Notes: generated from the sequence alone by a model not told the origin. A stretch of 64,000 nucleotides of DNA from Rhodamnia argentea (GCF_020921035.1 NC_063150.1:7316001-7380000); one strand, 5' to 3'; positions 12,395-25,478 are shown, counted from the stretch's first letter. Made by a program: numbers and translations.

Positions 12395-13985
12395 CACTTT
12401 TGAATTAATTATTCTAATCTTGAACTTAGTGAATATTAAGTAAAATATGTGATGAAATAAGCTACTTCTCAGAATATTTTAATCAAATCTTCACACTAAG
12501 TGGATAATTATGTATGCATACAAGTGTTAAAATATATGCTTCAAACTCAATATCTCTCACTATATTAAATAGTTTCTTCAATTTCAAGATCAAAAGATAA
12601 AATGTCTGAGGGGAAAACTGTTTGGCAATAATAATTAAAACGGTTATTTGTCGTCTATTCTCTTTGAATTTACATAAAAACAAATGTTATTTGGGAAATA
12701 ACTAATGAATAATTTGATGCCTACAAGTCCAATGCACGACCAGCGGCAAATGCTTCGTGGGGAGTAAAGTTAAATTAAGTGGACAAAATGGATATTTTAT
12801 GTATTTCGAGGTTATTTTATCTTTCTAGTTTAAATATAAGTGTTATCTTTATACTTGAGATACTTTCTTCTTTGAATTAATATTGAATCCACCACCATTG
12901 TAGATAACTTTTTACACATCCACCGGTTGGATAACAAACAAATATCCTCTTTTCCGAAAATTCGGATTTAATAAAAACAATATAGCAATTTGAGGGTTAA
13001 CAAAATAAACAAAACCAATTTTCATATCGGTCAAACCCGGACAAGGTCACGAAGCTATGTCGTGTATCTTGCCGCGTGACAATCAAAGAGACGAGTATTA
13101 AAACAATAGCCGCGAGTTACGGAAGAACATTTTGCTGGTCAAATGTCGGCAATATGTAAAAATAAATAAATAAATAAAGCGAGACGTGATGGGCACAAGA
13201 ATGAATATTCTCCCAACTCCAACTTATTAAATATGTACGATATATATATGTACATAAAGAATTCAAAAGTTCGACTTCATATGCCGTATAAATTAGTGCA
13301 TTTTACTTTCGAGATCATCCGTCTAAGTCATATACAGGCAAAGTGTTTTTTTAAAAAAATGTTGGGACCGAAGTTGCTCAGTACAGCCTAGGAACACAAA
13401 ACTCATCCAACACTTAGAATATTAGTACACACGGTTAAACGTCTTTTTCCAGACATTTTTTGCCCCCCTGAATCAATCCCTCACCCTACCGTTTTCTAAT
13501 CCGGCTTTGGTTTCGGAACATGGTTTTCAGGGGGAAGGTGAACAAAGCCAAATCAAACTTGGTTTCAGAGGGTGCTTGTTTGGGGGAAAAGCTTTATGAT
13601 AAAAGAAAAAAAAATGCTTTTCGAGAATTATTCTAATTTTAAGATTAAAAATTTATTTATTTATTTTTAAATTTTTTAGCATGCGTACCTTCAATTTTTT
13701 TTTTTTATCGTAAAAGACTTTCGATCGACCGATCGTATCTAGTATATCAAAAGCGTGAAAGTCCAAAAAAAAAAAAAGTAATTCGCGAAATAATTTTTCG
13801 AGCATTGAAATAAACCACCCTTTGGGACATTGTTTTTATACTATTTGAAGCATTTACCGAGGCCCGCTAGTTTAGAACTTTAGTCCAACGACTCCAAATT
13901 ATTCTCTCTCTCTCTCTCTTTTTTGGAATAAACGGTGAAGGCTAATATAAGGAAGGGATAATGACACAAATAGTTTCTGAACTTC
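12395..13985. other. Intergenic, nothing recognised
   Basis: AT-rich spacer with several homopolymer runs (for example about 13694 and 13766) and a CT microsatellite near 13903. No coding frame or known repeat was recognised. Confidence 0.4.
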
Positions 13986-13989
13986 GATG

Positions 13990-15545
13990 ACGCTACTGCG
14001 GGAACGCTGCTAATTAATCTTATCCAATGAAAGCTCGTCTCGTGCTCGAGCCAATAGAGAAAAAGAAGTGACAAAAATCCAAGACCAGAGTTGGAGAAGG
14101 TGGGGACCACATTCCGTTAGGTAGGAAGAGGGAAGTAGACTAAGAATTTGAAAGGTAGTTGTCATCGATAGCAAAGAGCAATTGCTCTCCACCAAATAGC
14201 ATTAGCAGGTGCAGAGCAGAACAGCCTTCATACATTACAAAATTACTACCCAAATTCGAATTTGATTCCAAGAAAAATAAAACAATAACTCGGATTTGAT
14301 TATTGCGTGGAGTAGAGTCCACCGTTCCACTTCTCCTAGAAGAGAAAACGACGAGAGCAAATAGGATCGAAGCCGTTAATAGCGAAATGCTTGCACATGG
14401 AATTTACCCGGGGCTTATGTGATCTACGGTTTTGATGGGTGTCGTCCCTGCGGAATCGAGTCCGGATAAGAAATTCTCTTTCAAAAAAAAAAAAGAGCAA
14501 CTAATTGCAAAAGTCTCCGACCAATAAAACAGAAAATTGCAGGAGTGAATTTGAAAGTCGGGATATGGGACGCACGGACCGTTATGTGTGTTCGGTCGAT
14601 CACGCAGTGTCAATCGCGTGAAAGATTCCCCCATTCCTTCCTTCCGCCCAAAGTAAAACCCGATCTGTCAATCGGACGGCCAGGAGCGCGCGTCGCACGG
14701 CTTCGATGGTACTCGCGGGAACAGTCTATTCCTTCCGGACGAGTCCCGTTCTCTTTCGCGGCCTTTCATTTTTACCCCCCTCTCTCTCTGCGGCGACTCT
14801 TCTCCTGCTCGCGCGTTGCAGTAAAACACGCAAGAGAAGTGCACGCAGGTGTTTTGTAGAAGAAGGCGCTTCAGAGTGAGGCTCTAGGTAAGTAATTCTC
14901 TCCCTCTCTCTCTAGAATTGGTGACTTTTGTCTCGGCGAGGAGCGATATCTTAGCTTGTAAGTTTCCTCCTTGTTTCCTGCTTTTCTGCCTCCTTCGAGA
15001 AACGACGAAATCGACGAAGTTTCTCGCGGGGGAGGAGAGCGATAGAGCAGTGAAGTCGCGCTCCGGTTTTCACCCGATTCCTTTTCTTTTTTTCTGTCCT
15101 TGTTCTGTTTGGTTTGTGCGCGATGCTTCGTTGCTTGGGATTGAGTTGAACAATGGAAGGAGCACGGTGAGAGAATACCCAAAATTTGTTCAAACTTCTG
15201 ATGGTATGCTCGCGCGTCTATGTTTGTCTTGTCGGTGAAGTTTTTGTGGGTTGGTGCTGCTCTGAGTGCTGACAGGTGAGATCGTCCGATTGTCGATTAT
15301 CATGCTCACAATGTGCGATGTTCTGGGGACGGCTGTGATTGTTCAGGATTGCTGATTGCTCTGCAATGCCATGTCGTACCTGTGTATAACACGATAGAGT
15401 ATATTGACAAGCAGCTAAGTTTGGGTTGGTAGCTAGAGGTTCTATCTTTGATTTGATTGTGTTCAGCTGTTTCGGATGCATCCACTTATCCAGCTTTGTA
15501 TGGGCAGCATTTAACTTCTGGGAATCAACTTGAATTCGAGGCGGC
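13990..15545 (+). promoter_or_regulatory. NHX promoter and 5'UTR region
   Basis: This precedes the NHX start codon. It includes CT-rich tracts typical of plant 5'UTRs (14780-14800 and 14898-14915) and a consensus splice donor CTAGGTAAGTAATT at about 14884-14896, suggesting a 5'UTR intron. Much of the block is duplicated at 8.94-9.73 kb. The transcription start cannot be placed from sequence alone. Confidence 0.45.
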
Positions 15546-18500
15546 ATGATGGGGTTGGGCTTGGGCTCCGTTTTAATGACATTAGGGATGCGATCAGGGT
15601 CCGATCAAGTATCTGTGGATGCTATCACTTTGTTCGTTGTGCTCCTTTGCACTTGTATTATCGTTGGACATCTTCTGGAGAAGAACATATGGATTAACGA
15701 GTCTATTACGGCCCTTACAATTGTGAGTTTTTCCGTTATAAGATCCAGAATGGATGAATGGATGATGAAAGAAGGATGCTACAAACATTTTTTTTTTTTT
15801 TAATGAACAATGGTTTCTGGATGGTGGCTTTCTTGCAGGGTCTTTGTACTGGAATTGTTCTTCTGCTCACCACAGAAGGAAAAAGCTCACATATCTTGGT
15901 CTTCAATGAGGAGCTTTTCTTTATATATCTCCTTCCACCTATTATCTTTAATGCTGGGTAAGTTGGAGTTTGCATTTTCTTTTTTGAGAGTCTAGAGTTA
16001 GTAAGAAAAAGGAAAATGGATGTCACATGATGATTGTGCTGTCCGTCTGAGCTCTAATAATCGGAAAGAAAGCTGAGTTTATTTTAGCAGTACAGCCACA
16101 GGCAGGAGAAAAAAGGGCTTGTTACATGTTACTGGTTCAGTTTCGGAGAATTGAGATAAAAAATTGCAAACTTTACAATTGTAGATACTTATAGCTTGCG
16201 ACCAGGGCAATCATTTGTGATTTTGATTGAGTACTATTGCAGTCATTTTGCATGAAGTTTATAAGCCTATTAGCTTTTAGATTTCTGTTCGTGAACATTT
16301 TACAAGAAACTAGAAAGTCTGGTTGACTGTTATGGTTGAGTGGTATAATGCTGACTGGTAGATTTTGTTTGGTGCTTTAAATTCTTCAATCCGCTTTTGA
16401 CATTGAATGGCTGCAGCATTGAGTAGAATATGATCGACTTGAAATTGAAAGAGTTATTTTGTTTTTTTGAACAACTGTTTTACTTTTCTCTAAGATTGTA
16501 ATGTTGTAAGCTCTGTGTGTGCACGCGCGCGTGCGCGTGCGTGCGTTGGTGTTTTTTTTTTGCTTGGCACATCATGCGTATATTACTGTTTTCTTGGATG
16601 CTGATCTATTGTTTACAAAAGCCATCATAGTTTGCCTACTTGGAAGTACTTTGCATCTTTCTGGGATAGGACAACATATAATTTAGTTTCACTTTCTTAC
16701 CAATGTTTTATTTGCAATTGTCATTTTCCCAGGTTTCAAGTTAAAAAGAAGCAGTTCTTCAGAAATTTCTTGACAATTACTCTATTTGGGGTGGTTGGTA
16801 CTCTGATATCATTTTTTATCATATCACTAGGTATGTCCTGAATCTTTGCAGATTTGGCTAGAAATTTCCTTTGTTCTGGTGGAACCCCTTGAATTTCATT
16901 CATTGTGTAGAATCTGCACACTGTTAATTGTTTTGTAAGTATGCGCACGACACTGCGTGATAATTTTGTTGCAGTGAAAGAGTCAAGAAAATCTGGAGAA
17001 CTGTTCTAGTTTTATGTTTAGCATATTGGTATTGGCCCAAAAAAGGAACAAAAAATGGTCAGCACCCTGACTAATTCCCACGTAATTAGGAAATAAGATC
17101 ATTGTTACTATTCATTCTGAAAGGCCATTATTGTCTTAGAGTATCTCTCAACATTCACTGATAGTTTATCATCCACAGAGGGCTATATTACTTTTGGGGT
17201 CAAAATTCTTGCATAATGCATCTGTTGCCGAACTATTAGCTAAAGAAATGGTTGACAAAATAGAGCTCCGCAGTGAATTTAGAATTTGCTTAAGTTACTT
17301 TAGTACCTTGTAGAACTACAGGTTCAGGTTAGTTTTTGTGTGTCATATTCCTATGCAGTATCATGTGTGCAATCCGCCTTTTATAAAAGAACAGAAGAAG
17401 GATAGCTGATTTTCCAGCCAAAAAGAAGAAAGAAGAATCAGAAGAAGATGGCAGACGAAGAGCATATGCCGCTTTGCATGATTCATATAACTGTCCTATT
17501 ATTAATACAGGTTCTGCGCAGCTGTTCAAAAATTTGAATGTTGGCGTCCTGGAGATGGGAGATTATTTTGGTATGTCTTGTTCTTTATTTTGGTTGACAG
17601 AAAGCATGCTTCCTGAAGCTAAGGGCTTTTTTGGTTCAATTTAAATAAAAAAATACTTGTTGTTTTCCCAAATCTAAAGTGTTAATTTGAAAAAATTATC
17701 AAAATGTTTTACATGGATCCACGTTTCAACGTTTGCATTTTGTGAAAGTTTCAAGTGTTTTAGGTTTAGGAGAAGTCAAAGTGCGTGAACCCAAAGAATT
17801 TAATTAAGCAAAAAAAATTGGCAGTAAAAGTCAATCCAGATGGAGCCCAAGTTTTTCATGTGAGTACAGGAGAATTCTGTCTAGTCATAGAGTTTGGTTA
17901 GAAAATTAGTTCCTCTCTGCATGATGAGGGGTGTATTTTCTTAATTGTGCATATTGTTATTTCCAGGTTTCTTGAATATTTTGCAATTTGTAATTACTAA
18001 GGCATTAAGGACATATACTTTTGGTTTGATAATGGTTTTTCATTAGAGACTGGTTGATTTACCTTCAGTAGATCCATATATGCTATCGTCAGGTCACTCT
18101 CACTTTAACCATATAGGTTTTACCTTGTTAAAAAAAGAATGAGGGCATATCAAGTGTCATTCACATGGTTTTCAGATATTAACTACTCTTTGCCTTGACT
18201 TGTAGCACTTGGAGCAATTTTCTCTGCCACAGATTCTGTTTGCACATTGCAGGTAAAGTTGCATGCAGTTGGCGAATGTGTTCTATTTTGGATGACAAGA
18301 CAGACATTCAAATTAAGCGTTCAATTTTGACATTCAGGTGCTAAATCAGGATGAAATGCCTCTACTTTACAGTCTAGTTTTTGGAGAAGGCGTGGTTAAT
18401 GATGCTACTTCTGTTGTCCTCTTCAACGCACTCCAAAGATTTGATCTCTCTCATATAACCTCGGGCATTGCCACACGATTTGCTGGCAGTCTGTTCTATT

Positions 18501-21500
18501 TATTTTTCACTAGCACATTGCTTGGTGTAGCTGTAAGCTTCTCCTCTCTGTTCCTTGCATCCTTGATCTTTTTTGTGTTCCCATTATTTCCTTTCCACTG
18601 TGCAATTTGAATTTCCTGTTTCCATTGAGCATCAATCCTGTCCCCACTCTTTGTTCCTCAGTTACTTTTAGTACTGAAAAACACAGATGAATGAAGGACA
18701 GCTTAGTGGATGAATCAAAGCGGTAGCAGATTTCTCCAGTTTTCCTCTTAAGTACAGTAGCCAGTTCCTGCATTTCTTTTTTGAAATCTTCAGAGCATAT
18801 TTTAGGACTTTGGGGATAATGTCTGGAGTCTTAGGTGCTAGGTACTTGCCATAATTTTTATTCCATGATGCATCATTGTCTCAAGCCATTTGTTTCTGTG
18901 ATATTAATGCAGTTTTTATCGGGTGACATCTTGTTTGGTTTTACTTGCAGGTTGGTTTACTCAGTGCATATATCATTAAGAAACTGTACTTTGGCAGGTA
19001 TCCCCCAGGCTTAAGTTTTCTAACACGATTTCTTTAATGTAATGGAAGTCCTTCTAAATCATTTCCTCTGGGATGTGGAGATGAATGTGGTCCCTTACTA
19101 GGAGTAATTTGGTGGAGTCTGCTTCCTGCCTAGACACAGGGCACCATGGAGTTATAGCTTGTTTTCTTTCTTGACTTCATATTAGTGCCAATAGCTGAGA
19201 TTAGTTAATTGACAGGCTAATGTGGTAATATGTGGTGACTTCAGCTGAGGATTGCCAATATGATTTATAAGAACAAGGAGATTTATGGCCTGACATCCTC
19301 TGAGAAAGAGTCAGTAAGCATGTTATAGTAATGAACGAAGGATATCTCGAGTTTGGTTAGACATCCTCATAGTTTGTGTTCGAAGACATCATGAATCAGT
19401 CTGTCAGTGGCATATTGTAGACTTTGAGTTCCAGCTGTAGCATACTGATGCTGCTCTGGTATCTTCAGAGTAATTTGAATTTGATTATTTATCAAATATG
19501 ATGGAGGCTGAACTGCCAAGCGTACCATTGCACACATGCACTGCTTTTAAAGGCTGCCTCAAAATTTTATTTCCCAATAATCATATATTTAAGATCAAGT
19601 CTTTCTGTGTTCATTTGCATCTTGAACTGTTAGGAAACTGACATCGCTGTCTGCTCAATTTTCAGGCATTCTACTGATCGTGAAGTTGCTCTGATGATCC
19701 TCATGGCTTATCTTTCATACATGATGGCAGAGGTAAGGTGTAAATGATTCGTTCTTAGGTAGTGTAGCAAGTTCGGGGTCCAATTGCTTTCATTAACTGA
19801 ATTTGACTGACGTAATTGGTATTCTTATGCAGCTCTTCTTGCTAAGTGGCATTCTTACAGTTTTCTTTTGTGGGATTGTGATGTCACATTACACTTGGCA
19901 TAATGTGACTGAAAATTCAAGAGTGACAACCAAGTATGTAACTTTCTCCTGTCAATCGATAATGCTATTCTCTGTGCTGCAATCTAATTTTTCTTCGTGA
20001 ATGCGGGACGACATAACAATGCCGATCCTATTCTGGGTTCCATTTATGCAGGCATGCTTTTGCAACAATGTCATTTATCTCTGAGATTTTCATCTTCTTG
20101 TACGTTGGCATGGATGCCCTGGACATTGAAAAGTGGAGATCTGTAAGCAAGAGGTAGTGTTCAAATATTTACAACAATGACATTATTGAATTGGCCGCGA
20201 TAGTCCGTTGCAAGATCTCTGTCTAGTTATATCGATCTGCTTCTCTCCCTCCTTTGATCTCTCTCTAAGTTTGCACTTTTGTGCTTGCTCGCCTTTTGTT
20301 GGTGTGTATATTGGTGAGATGCGAGTCCATCGCACAAAATCATCCACAAGCATACAGTTTACTCTCCAGTACTAGTATTGATACTTTTGCTGGGATGTCT
20401 CCTGTGTGAAGGTCCTCTTTTGGTTCTTAATATGCTGCTTTTGTTGATGGGAGATTTTTTTCTTCCTTTGCTGACTTGTGCAGTCCAGGCACGTCAGTTG
20501 GAGTGAGCGCCATACTGCTTGGCCTAGTTGTCCTTGGGAGGGCTGCTTTTGTGTTCCCCCTGTCCTTCATTTCCAACTTAACTAGAAAGTCTCCGGGTGA
20601 TAAAATTGGTCTTAAGCAACAGGTAGGCTTTTCTTGTTCCAAACAATAATCTTATGTTAATCATCATATGAGCCATCAAATGACGGAAACCATAACAGGT
20701 GACAATATGGTGGGCTGGGCTCATGCGAGGGGCTGTGTCAATGGCACTTGCTTATAATCGGGTATGACTGAGATAATTTCGCTTATTAATGACGTTGGCC
20801 ATATATTGTTAGTTTGATGCCATAGCTCCTTTTTAATCTGTCTAGTCTTAACATTGGTACAATCACATGCTTAATTCTGCAAAGGTCGGCCAATTGCATT
20901 GTGCCATTCTTATAAACCCGTCTGCATCATAGAAACAGAGCAATTATATGATTTTTATTTTACAGAGACGGTCGCTATAGTCTATGTGGCTACCTTCCTG
21001 AAATTTTTTGTTATCTCAATTTCATGCTTAGCCCAACCTTGTGTGCTTTATGGATGTAACTGTTAACGAAGTTTTGTTAGGTAGCATTACCTTTTGTATC
21101 TAGTCCATTGCCGAACTGCTATTGCCAACGAAAATTAAAAAGTTAACTGACGACATTACCATCCTCGATATCTGTGGTGGCCCTGATAAGTGCTTTTATG
21201 TTACTTCGTCTTTTTCCTTCTAACATCCTCATGTGTTTCTTAGTCTAGACTTTTTGGGCCACGTTCGAGTTTTCTTTGGGACTATCCGAGTATGAGCATG
21301 TTGCTTTCCTGTCAATCAGTATTTCCTTGTGTCTGCTTAAGATTTCTTGGACAAAATTCTGTCCATCTCCTGTTCCTCATCTTGATTATTTATCCACTTT
21401 ACGCTGAAGCTGCATTACTACATTTGAGTGTTGAATGTGCTAAGCTCACATTTCAACTCTCACGCAGTTTACCAGATCGGGCCACACGCAATTGCGAGGA

Positions 21501-22340
21501 AATGCTATCTTGATCACCAGCACCATCTCAATAGTCCTCTTCAGCACAATGGTAAGGGCAGTGATTAATTTAACCGGACTCTGGCACAATAGTATATATA
21601 CATGTATAATTTCGTCAAGTTAGAATCTGGCCAGATATGCATATAGTCCAGTGAGGCTTCAGTTCACAGGCCATGTATTCTGCAAATTAAGCCTCTATTG
21701 CATGAGCAAGAAATCTGAATGGCCATTAAGCTGGATTATAAATTAATTGGAAGGTGGGAAGCGTTAGCACAAATTAAGGCATATGCTTACTGGACTAGAT
21801 GAAGGTGCAAACCCATCTATTCAGAGCCATCTCTTGTTCAAATACCCAGCTTTACCCCAGGTGACCCTAAAGAAGCCTGCATGGACCTCGATTTAAGGAT
21901 CAATATAGTTACAGTTTGACCTTCTGTCAAGAACTTTAGACCCCACATTCTTTTTAAGAGGTAGGAACTAACAGCAACAAATCCGATGTATAAACTCTTC
22001 GCTTCTTTTGTTTCAGGTGTTTGGGTTGCTGACCAAACCTCTGATAAGACTTCTGCTGCCTTTGCGAAAGCCTTCAAGTAGCATGACGGAATCTGAACTA
22101 TCCTCACCGAAATCTCTTACGTTGCCACTGCTCCAAAATGGTCAAGATCCGGAAGTTTCGATGAACGGCCAAAACGGTACAGCCCGTCCAAGCAGCCTAC
22201 GCATGCTCTGGACAACTCCTACTCACACTGTGCACCATTACTGGCGTAAGTTTGATAATGCTTGCATGCGTCCGGTGTTTGGAGGGAGAGGCTTCGTGCA
22301 ATACATCCCCGGCTCGCCGGGAGAAACGGTTGTCAGCTGA
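15546..22340 (+). CDS. NHX: Vacuolar Na+(K+)/H+ antiporter NHX (class I), complete, 14 exons
   Basis: Exons: 15546-15722, 15839-15957, 16733-16830, 17511-17570, 18206-18252, 18338-18532, 18951-18997, 19666-19732, 19833-19933, 20052-20153, 20484-20622, 20699-20761, 21468-21551 and 22017-22340. Every intron is GT-AG and all phases agree, giving 540 aa (Arabidopsis NHX1 is 538). Two ATGs lie in tandem (15546, 15549); the second gives MGLGLGSVL. The protein swaps Na+ or K+ for H+ at the tonoplast, supporting salt tolerance, K+ storage and vacuolar pH. Visible landmarks are the amiloride-binding motif LFFIYLLPP (residues 85-93), ATDSVCTLQV with acidic D161, FGEGVVNDATSVV with N188-D189, KLYFGRHSTDREVAL, GMDALDIEKW, WWAGLMRGAVSMALAYN, and the C-terminal MRPVFGGRGFVQY. 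The hydrophobic segments fit 10-12 membrane spans. Small differences from common NHX1/2 (FNEEL for FSEDL; KNIWINE for ENRWMNE) do not break a motif. Whether it is NHX1 or NHX2 cannot be decided here. Confidence 0.95.
16514..16545. repeat. Alternating purine-pyrimidine tract in NHX intron 2
   Basis: 32 bases of strictly alternating TG/CG/CA steps, made of (TG)n followed by mixed CG and TG. Such tracts can adopt Z-DNA and are prone to length change. It is well away from both splice sites. Confidence 0.6.
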
Positions 22341-22498
22341 CAATCCTCTGAAATATGAGGAATTTTACAATTTTAGTATGCTTGTTACACGGTGGACCGA
22401 CCCAGTGCGTGTACAGTAGATGCGGGTCTGAGTGCTCCGTTCACGTCACTGAGCCCATTGATGAGTAGTGAGGCTGAATTCCTTGCTTTTTAGGTTAG

Positions 22499-22964
22499 CA
22501 AATATTATGTATGACTATGATGATGCTTTTCTTTTTTTGGGTAAGAAAAAGAGCTAAAGCTGAATACAAAAATTTAATATTGTATTCCAAGATTAGCATG
22601 TCAGTTAGCTCCCGAAAATTATGTTCCACTTTGAACTCAAAGTAAGAGTGCGACACTCTTGTGATATCTTTAAGTAAAAGTGAGGCTGGCATTATCAATC
22701 ATAAGTTCTGAACTAAGAAGATCAGTTATTGTTATTCCTATGACAGTCAAGTTGTTTTGCGAGGTTGAGTCATAACCACAAAGTATAAAGTTTCGGTTGA
22801 GTCGATAAACATATCTATATGAATGCGGCAAAACTACCGAGTTGGTCACCCCCGTTTAAGAGAAAACCCCATGCACCAATAATTCTTGGATTGTATTTAA
22901 AGGTCCAGGGAAGGTGGGATCGTATCTAATTAAAATCAAATATTATGTATGACTGTGATGATGC
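22499..22964 (-). mobile_element. Retroposon-like insert flanked by 28-bp direct repeats
   Basis: The 28-base flank starting CAAATATTATG occurs at 22499-22526 and again at 22937-22964 with one mismatch (ACTATGA vs ACTGTGA). The 410-bp insert between them begins TTTTCTTTTTTT on the plus strand, so read on the minus strand it ends in an A-rich tail next to the flank. Long target duplications and an A-tail are the marks of LINE- or SINE-type retroposition. No coding sequence was recognised inside. It sits about 160 bp past the NHX stop, possibly within its 3'UTR. Confidence 0.55.
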
Positions 22965-23379
22965 CTAACGTTGAGTTATTTACATATGAAGCTTTGATGA
23001 TTTCCTTTGTGTATGACCAGTTTACTTGTACTTGATTCAAAAGGAAAACAAAGTCATCCTAGAAAAATGATTTGTTCTTTTTATTGCCAAAAAAAGGCCA
23101 CACCCCAGTTCAAAAATTATGCTCCAATCATGATGAAAATCCGATCGCCCTTTACCAGCGAGATTTGAATTCAACCATTGAGACAAATTCATTGAAAAGA
23201 ATTCTCTCAAATTTTGTTGTGAGACAAATTCAAGCGATATTCTCCGAGTAATTGGTTTTTTTTTTTTTTTTGGTAAGGTTCTCTGAATAATTGTTTATCC
23301 CTTAGAACTTGTAAAGTTGTTTCCACATGAAATAAGCATCTCATGCAATATGAATTTCCTCTCAAGTTGCGAGACGTCT

Positions 23380-24260
23380 TCAATTCATTAGTCTAACAAT
23401 CGTACACCATACACTATCGGATTCTTCATTGTTTACCCCGTTGATTACTTCGCATGCTGACTTCACAGAGAAAGACCCGCTTCCGGTACTCTCCTACAAA
23501 AGAGTATCTTCCCCATTAGAGGCTAAAGGAGGTTTGACAGTTCAAATACGAAAATTCGAGTTTCCATTCAGCACATTATCGCGAACTTTTATGTCCATCT
23601 TGGATGGCGATAATCCATCTATCGATCCGAAACCTAACATGTTCGCCATCTCCCAAACCCCATAGAAGCTCCTCCCTGTAAGGCCGACCATAAATTCACA
23701 ACCACCTTCCACCAGATCGAGTCATCTTCAATTCATGTAAGTCCACCCCAATCCCAATCAGCGATCCATATTCAGCAGTCAGAACTTGTGCCACAGAGAT
23801 TATTGGGTTGAGTCTTGAAGCCCCATGCCAGCTTCATCACAAATCTGTCCACTAAGTCTTCTATTCCTCCTCTCTGATTCTGATTCAAAGTGCCTCGAAG
23901 AAATTCTTCCATAAATCAAAGTCACTTTTCCACCACACATGCCCCAAAACTACCTAGAGAAGTGTTTTTCTGAATAGAAAATTTTAGCTTTAGCTTTGCT
24001 CACAATCTGTCCTAATCTGTAGGAAAAATCACCTTAAACATTCCATGATGACATCCATTTCTTCTCTCGAAGCCTTTGATATTAGTAGTACATCATCCGG
24101 AAAGATTAGATGAGAAATTCGTGGTCCACTCCTTTGAAAACAAGAAAAGTTATCCGCCGTGTTGAATTTACTGCATCATTAATAAGGCAAGATAGCATTT
24201 CCATGCATGGAAATACTTCACTAACAATCAGAGATAGTATAATCTCAACCGTAGGTCCAT
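23380..24260 (-). mobile_element. L1-type LINE remnant (reverse transcriptase and following region)
   Basis: Minus-strand translation at about 24110-24030 reads ISHLIFPDDVLLISKASREE, the FADD-box block of plant L1 reverse transcriptase with Ala changed to Pro. Upstream on that strand is MEMLSCLINDAVN. Downstream pieces at about 23560-23430 read DTLLWESTGSGSFSVKSA, the typical post-RT region of plant L1 elements. Stops and frameshifts are scattered through, so it is a dead fragment. Short plus-strand ORFs here are shadows. Confidence 0.7.
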
Positions 24261-24329
24261 GCACCATCATTGCGTATTTTGCATAAAGTACTCATTGATT
24301 GGAAGATCATGTGGTCAGAAATAAAACAC

Positions 24330-24790
24330 TCAACAATTTTTTTTATTTTTCCTTTTTTTTCCTTCTCTTTTCTTTCCTTTTTCCCTTTTCTTTTGTTTTA
24401 TATCCTTCCGGCAGTCCACGGTCTTGGTGATTGCCAGCAAAGGTCGTAGGCCATAGGCAAGTCGGCCATAGGCAAGGGTCTTGCACTTGCTGAATCTAGG
24501 CAAGGGGCCGCGAGCCCTCGCTATTGCCGGCACGGCTCCTGCCGGCCCATAGTTTAAAAAAGGAGGAAAAGAAAAATGGAAAAAAGAAAATTTCAGAAAA
24601 TTGTTAAAATAATTATAAAATTATCAACATTAATGCCTCCGTATCACATGGGATAACCGATATCCACATCGGTAATTTTCGGCCAAAATTGATCCGAATG
24701 ACTATATTGGCAAATTATTAAAAATTTAAAGACTAAATTGGCATCCGTAAAATAAGTTTAGGACTGTTTTTATAGTTATGCCAAATTATG
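24330..24790. repeat. Partial copy of the long-inverted-repeat (Mutator-like) element
   Basis: It has a GC-rich core (24400-24545; GCCGGC-type words) followed by an arm with the family's sentence-like order: AAAATTATCAACATTAATG, CCACATCGGTAATTTTCGGCC, 'AATTGGCAAA...', and a terminal GGACTGTTTTTATAG. The left arm is largely missing or rearranged. See the complete copy at 32393-33027. Confidence 0.45.
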
Positions 24791-25431
24791 GGGTTAAACA
24801 TTACTTTTTTTTTGTTTTGGTTGTTTGGGGGGGGAGCGAAATTTAAACATTACTTTATAGAATATATAAAGTTGAATAAGCAGATCTGCGCTATTGGACG
24901 ATAAATGTCATCAATTTCTTTAAAAGCTTTAGGCTGCATTTGATTATCCGAACTTCTAGTCATAATAAGATTTGATAAGACAGGATTTCATATTCACTAT
25001 TTCGTGAATCATAGTAATAAAGCCATATATTTTCCTATCGTATCCTATCAATTATTTGGTATTTACGTCATATCAATGTAAATGAACCCGAAATTGCACA
25101 AAAGGAGTTGGCAAAGGTCTCTATATATAATTCACTGCTAAATCTACTAAGAGAGAGAAATATGATTCCACTTTTGCAATTACAAAAAATATAGTGCTTT
25201 GTTTTCTCACTACTTTCATGAAACTTCAATATGAATAACAAAGTTACAGATGAGAATGACTTTCAACTCTCTTGTTGCTTTCGTGTGCTTTTGATGTGAA
25301 CGAGAGAGCAACGAAGGAGAATTCTCTCGCCGTTTTTATAGAGTTTTGATGGGAAATAAAATGCCAAGAATGAGTCATGAAAATAGAAAAACTTCAACGC
25401 GAACAAGAGATATAGAGGAGAAGAAGAAGGA

Positions 25432-25478
25432 GAGGGAGATGGAGACGGAGACGGAGACGGAGAGGGAGACGGAGAGGG
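25432..25478. repeat. GAGACG hexanucleotide microsatellite
   Basis: Imperfect tandem GGAGAC/GGAGAG units. Translated on the minus strand it yields a spurious Ser-Pro repeat, which is not a gene. Confidence 0.7.

Noticed and set aside
20140..20160. Alternative NHX exon 10 donor at TCT/GTAAGC
   Set aside because: It has better consensus, but joining it to exon 11 breaks the frame; the donor at 20154 restores WRSVSKSPGTS, the conserved order.
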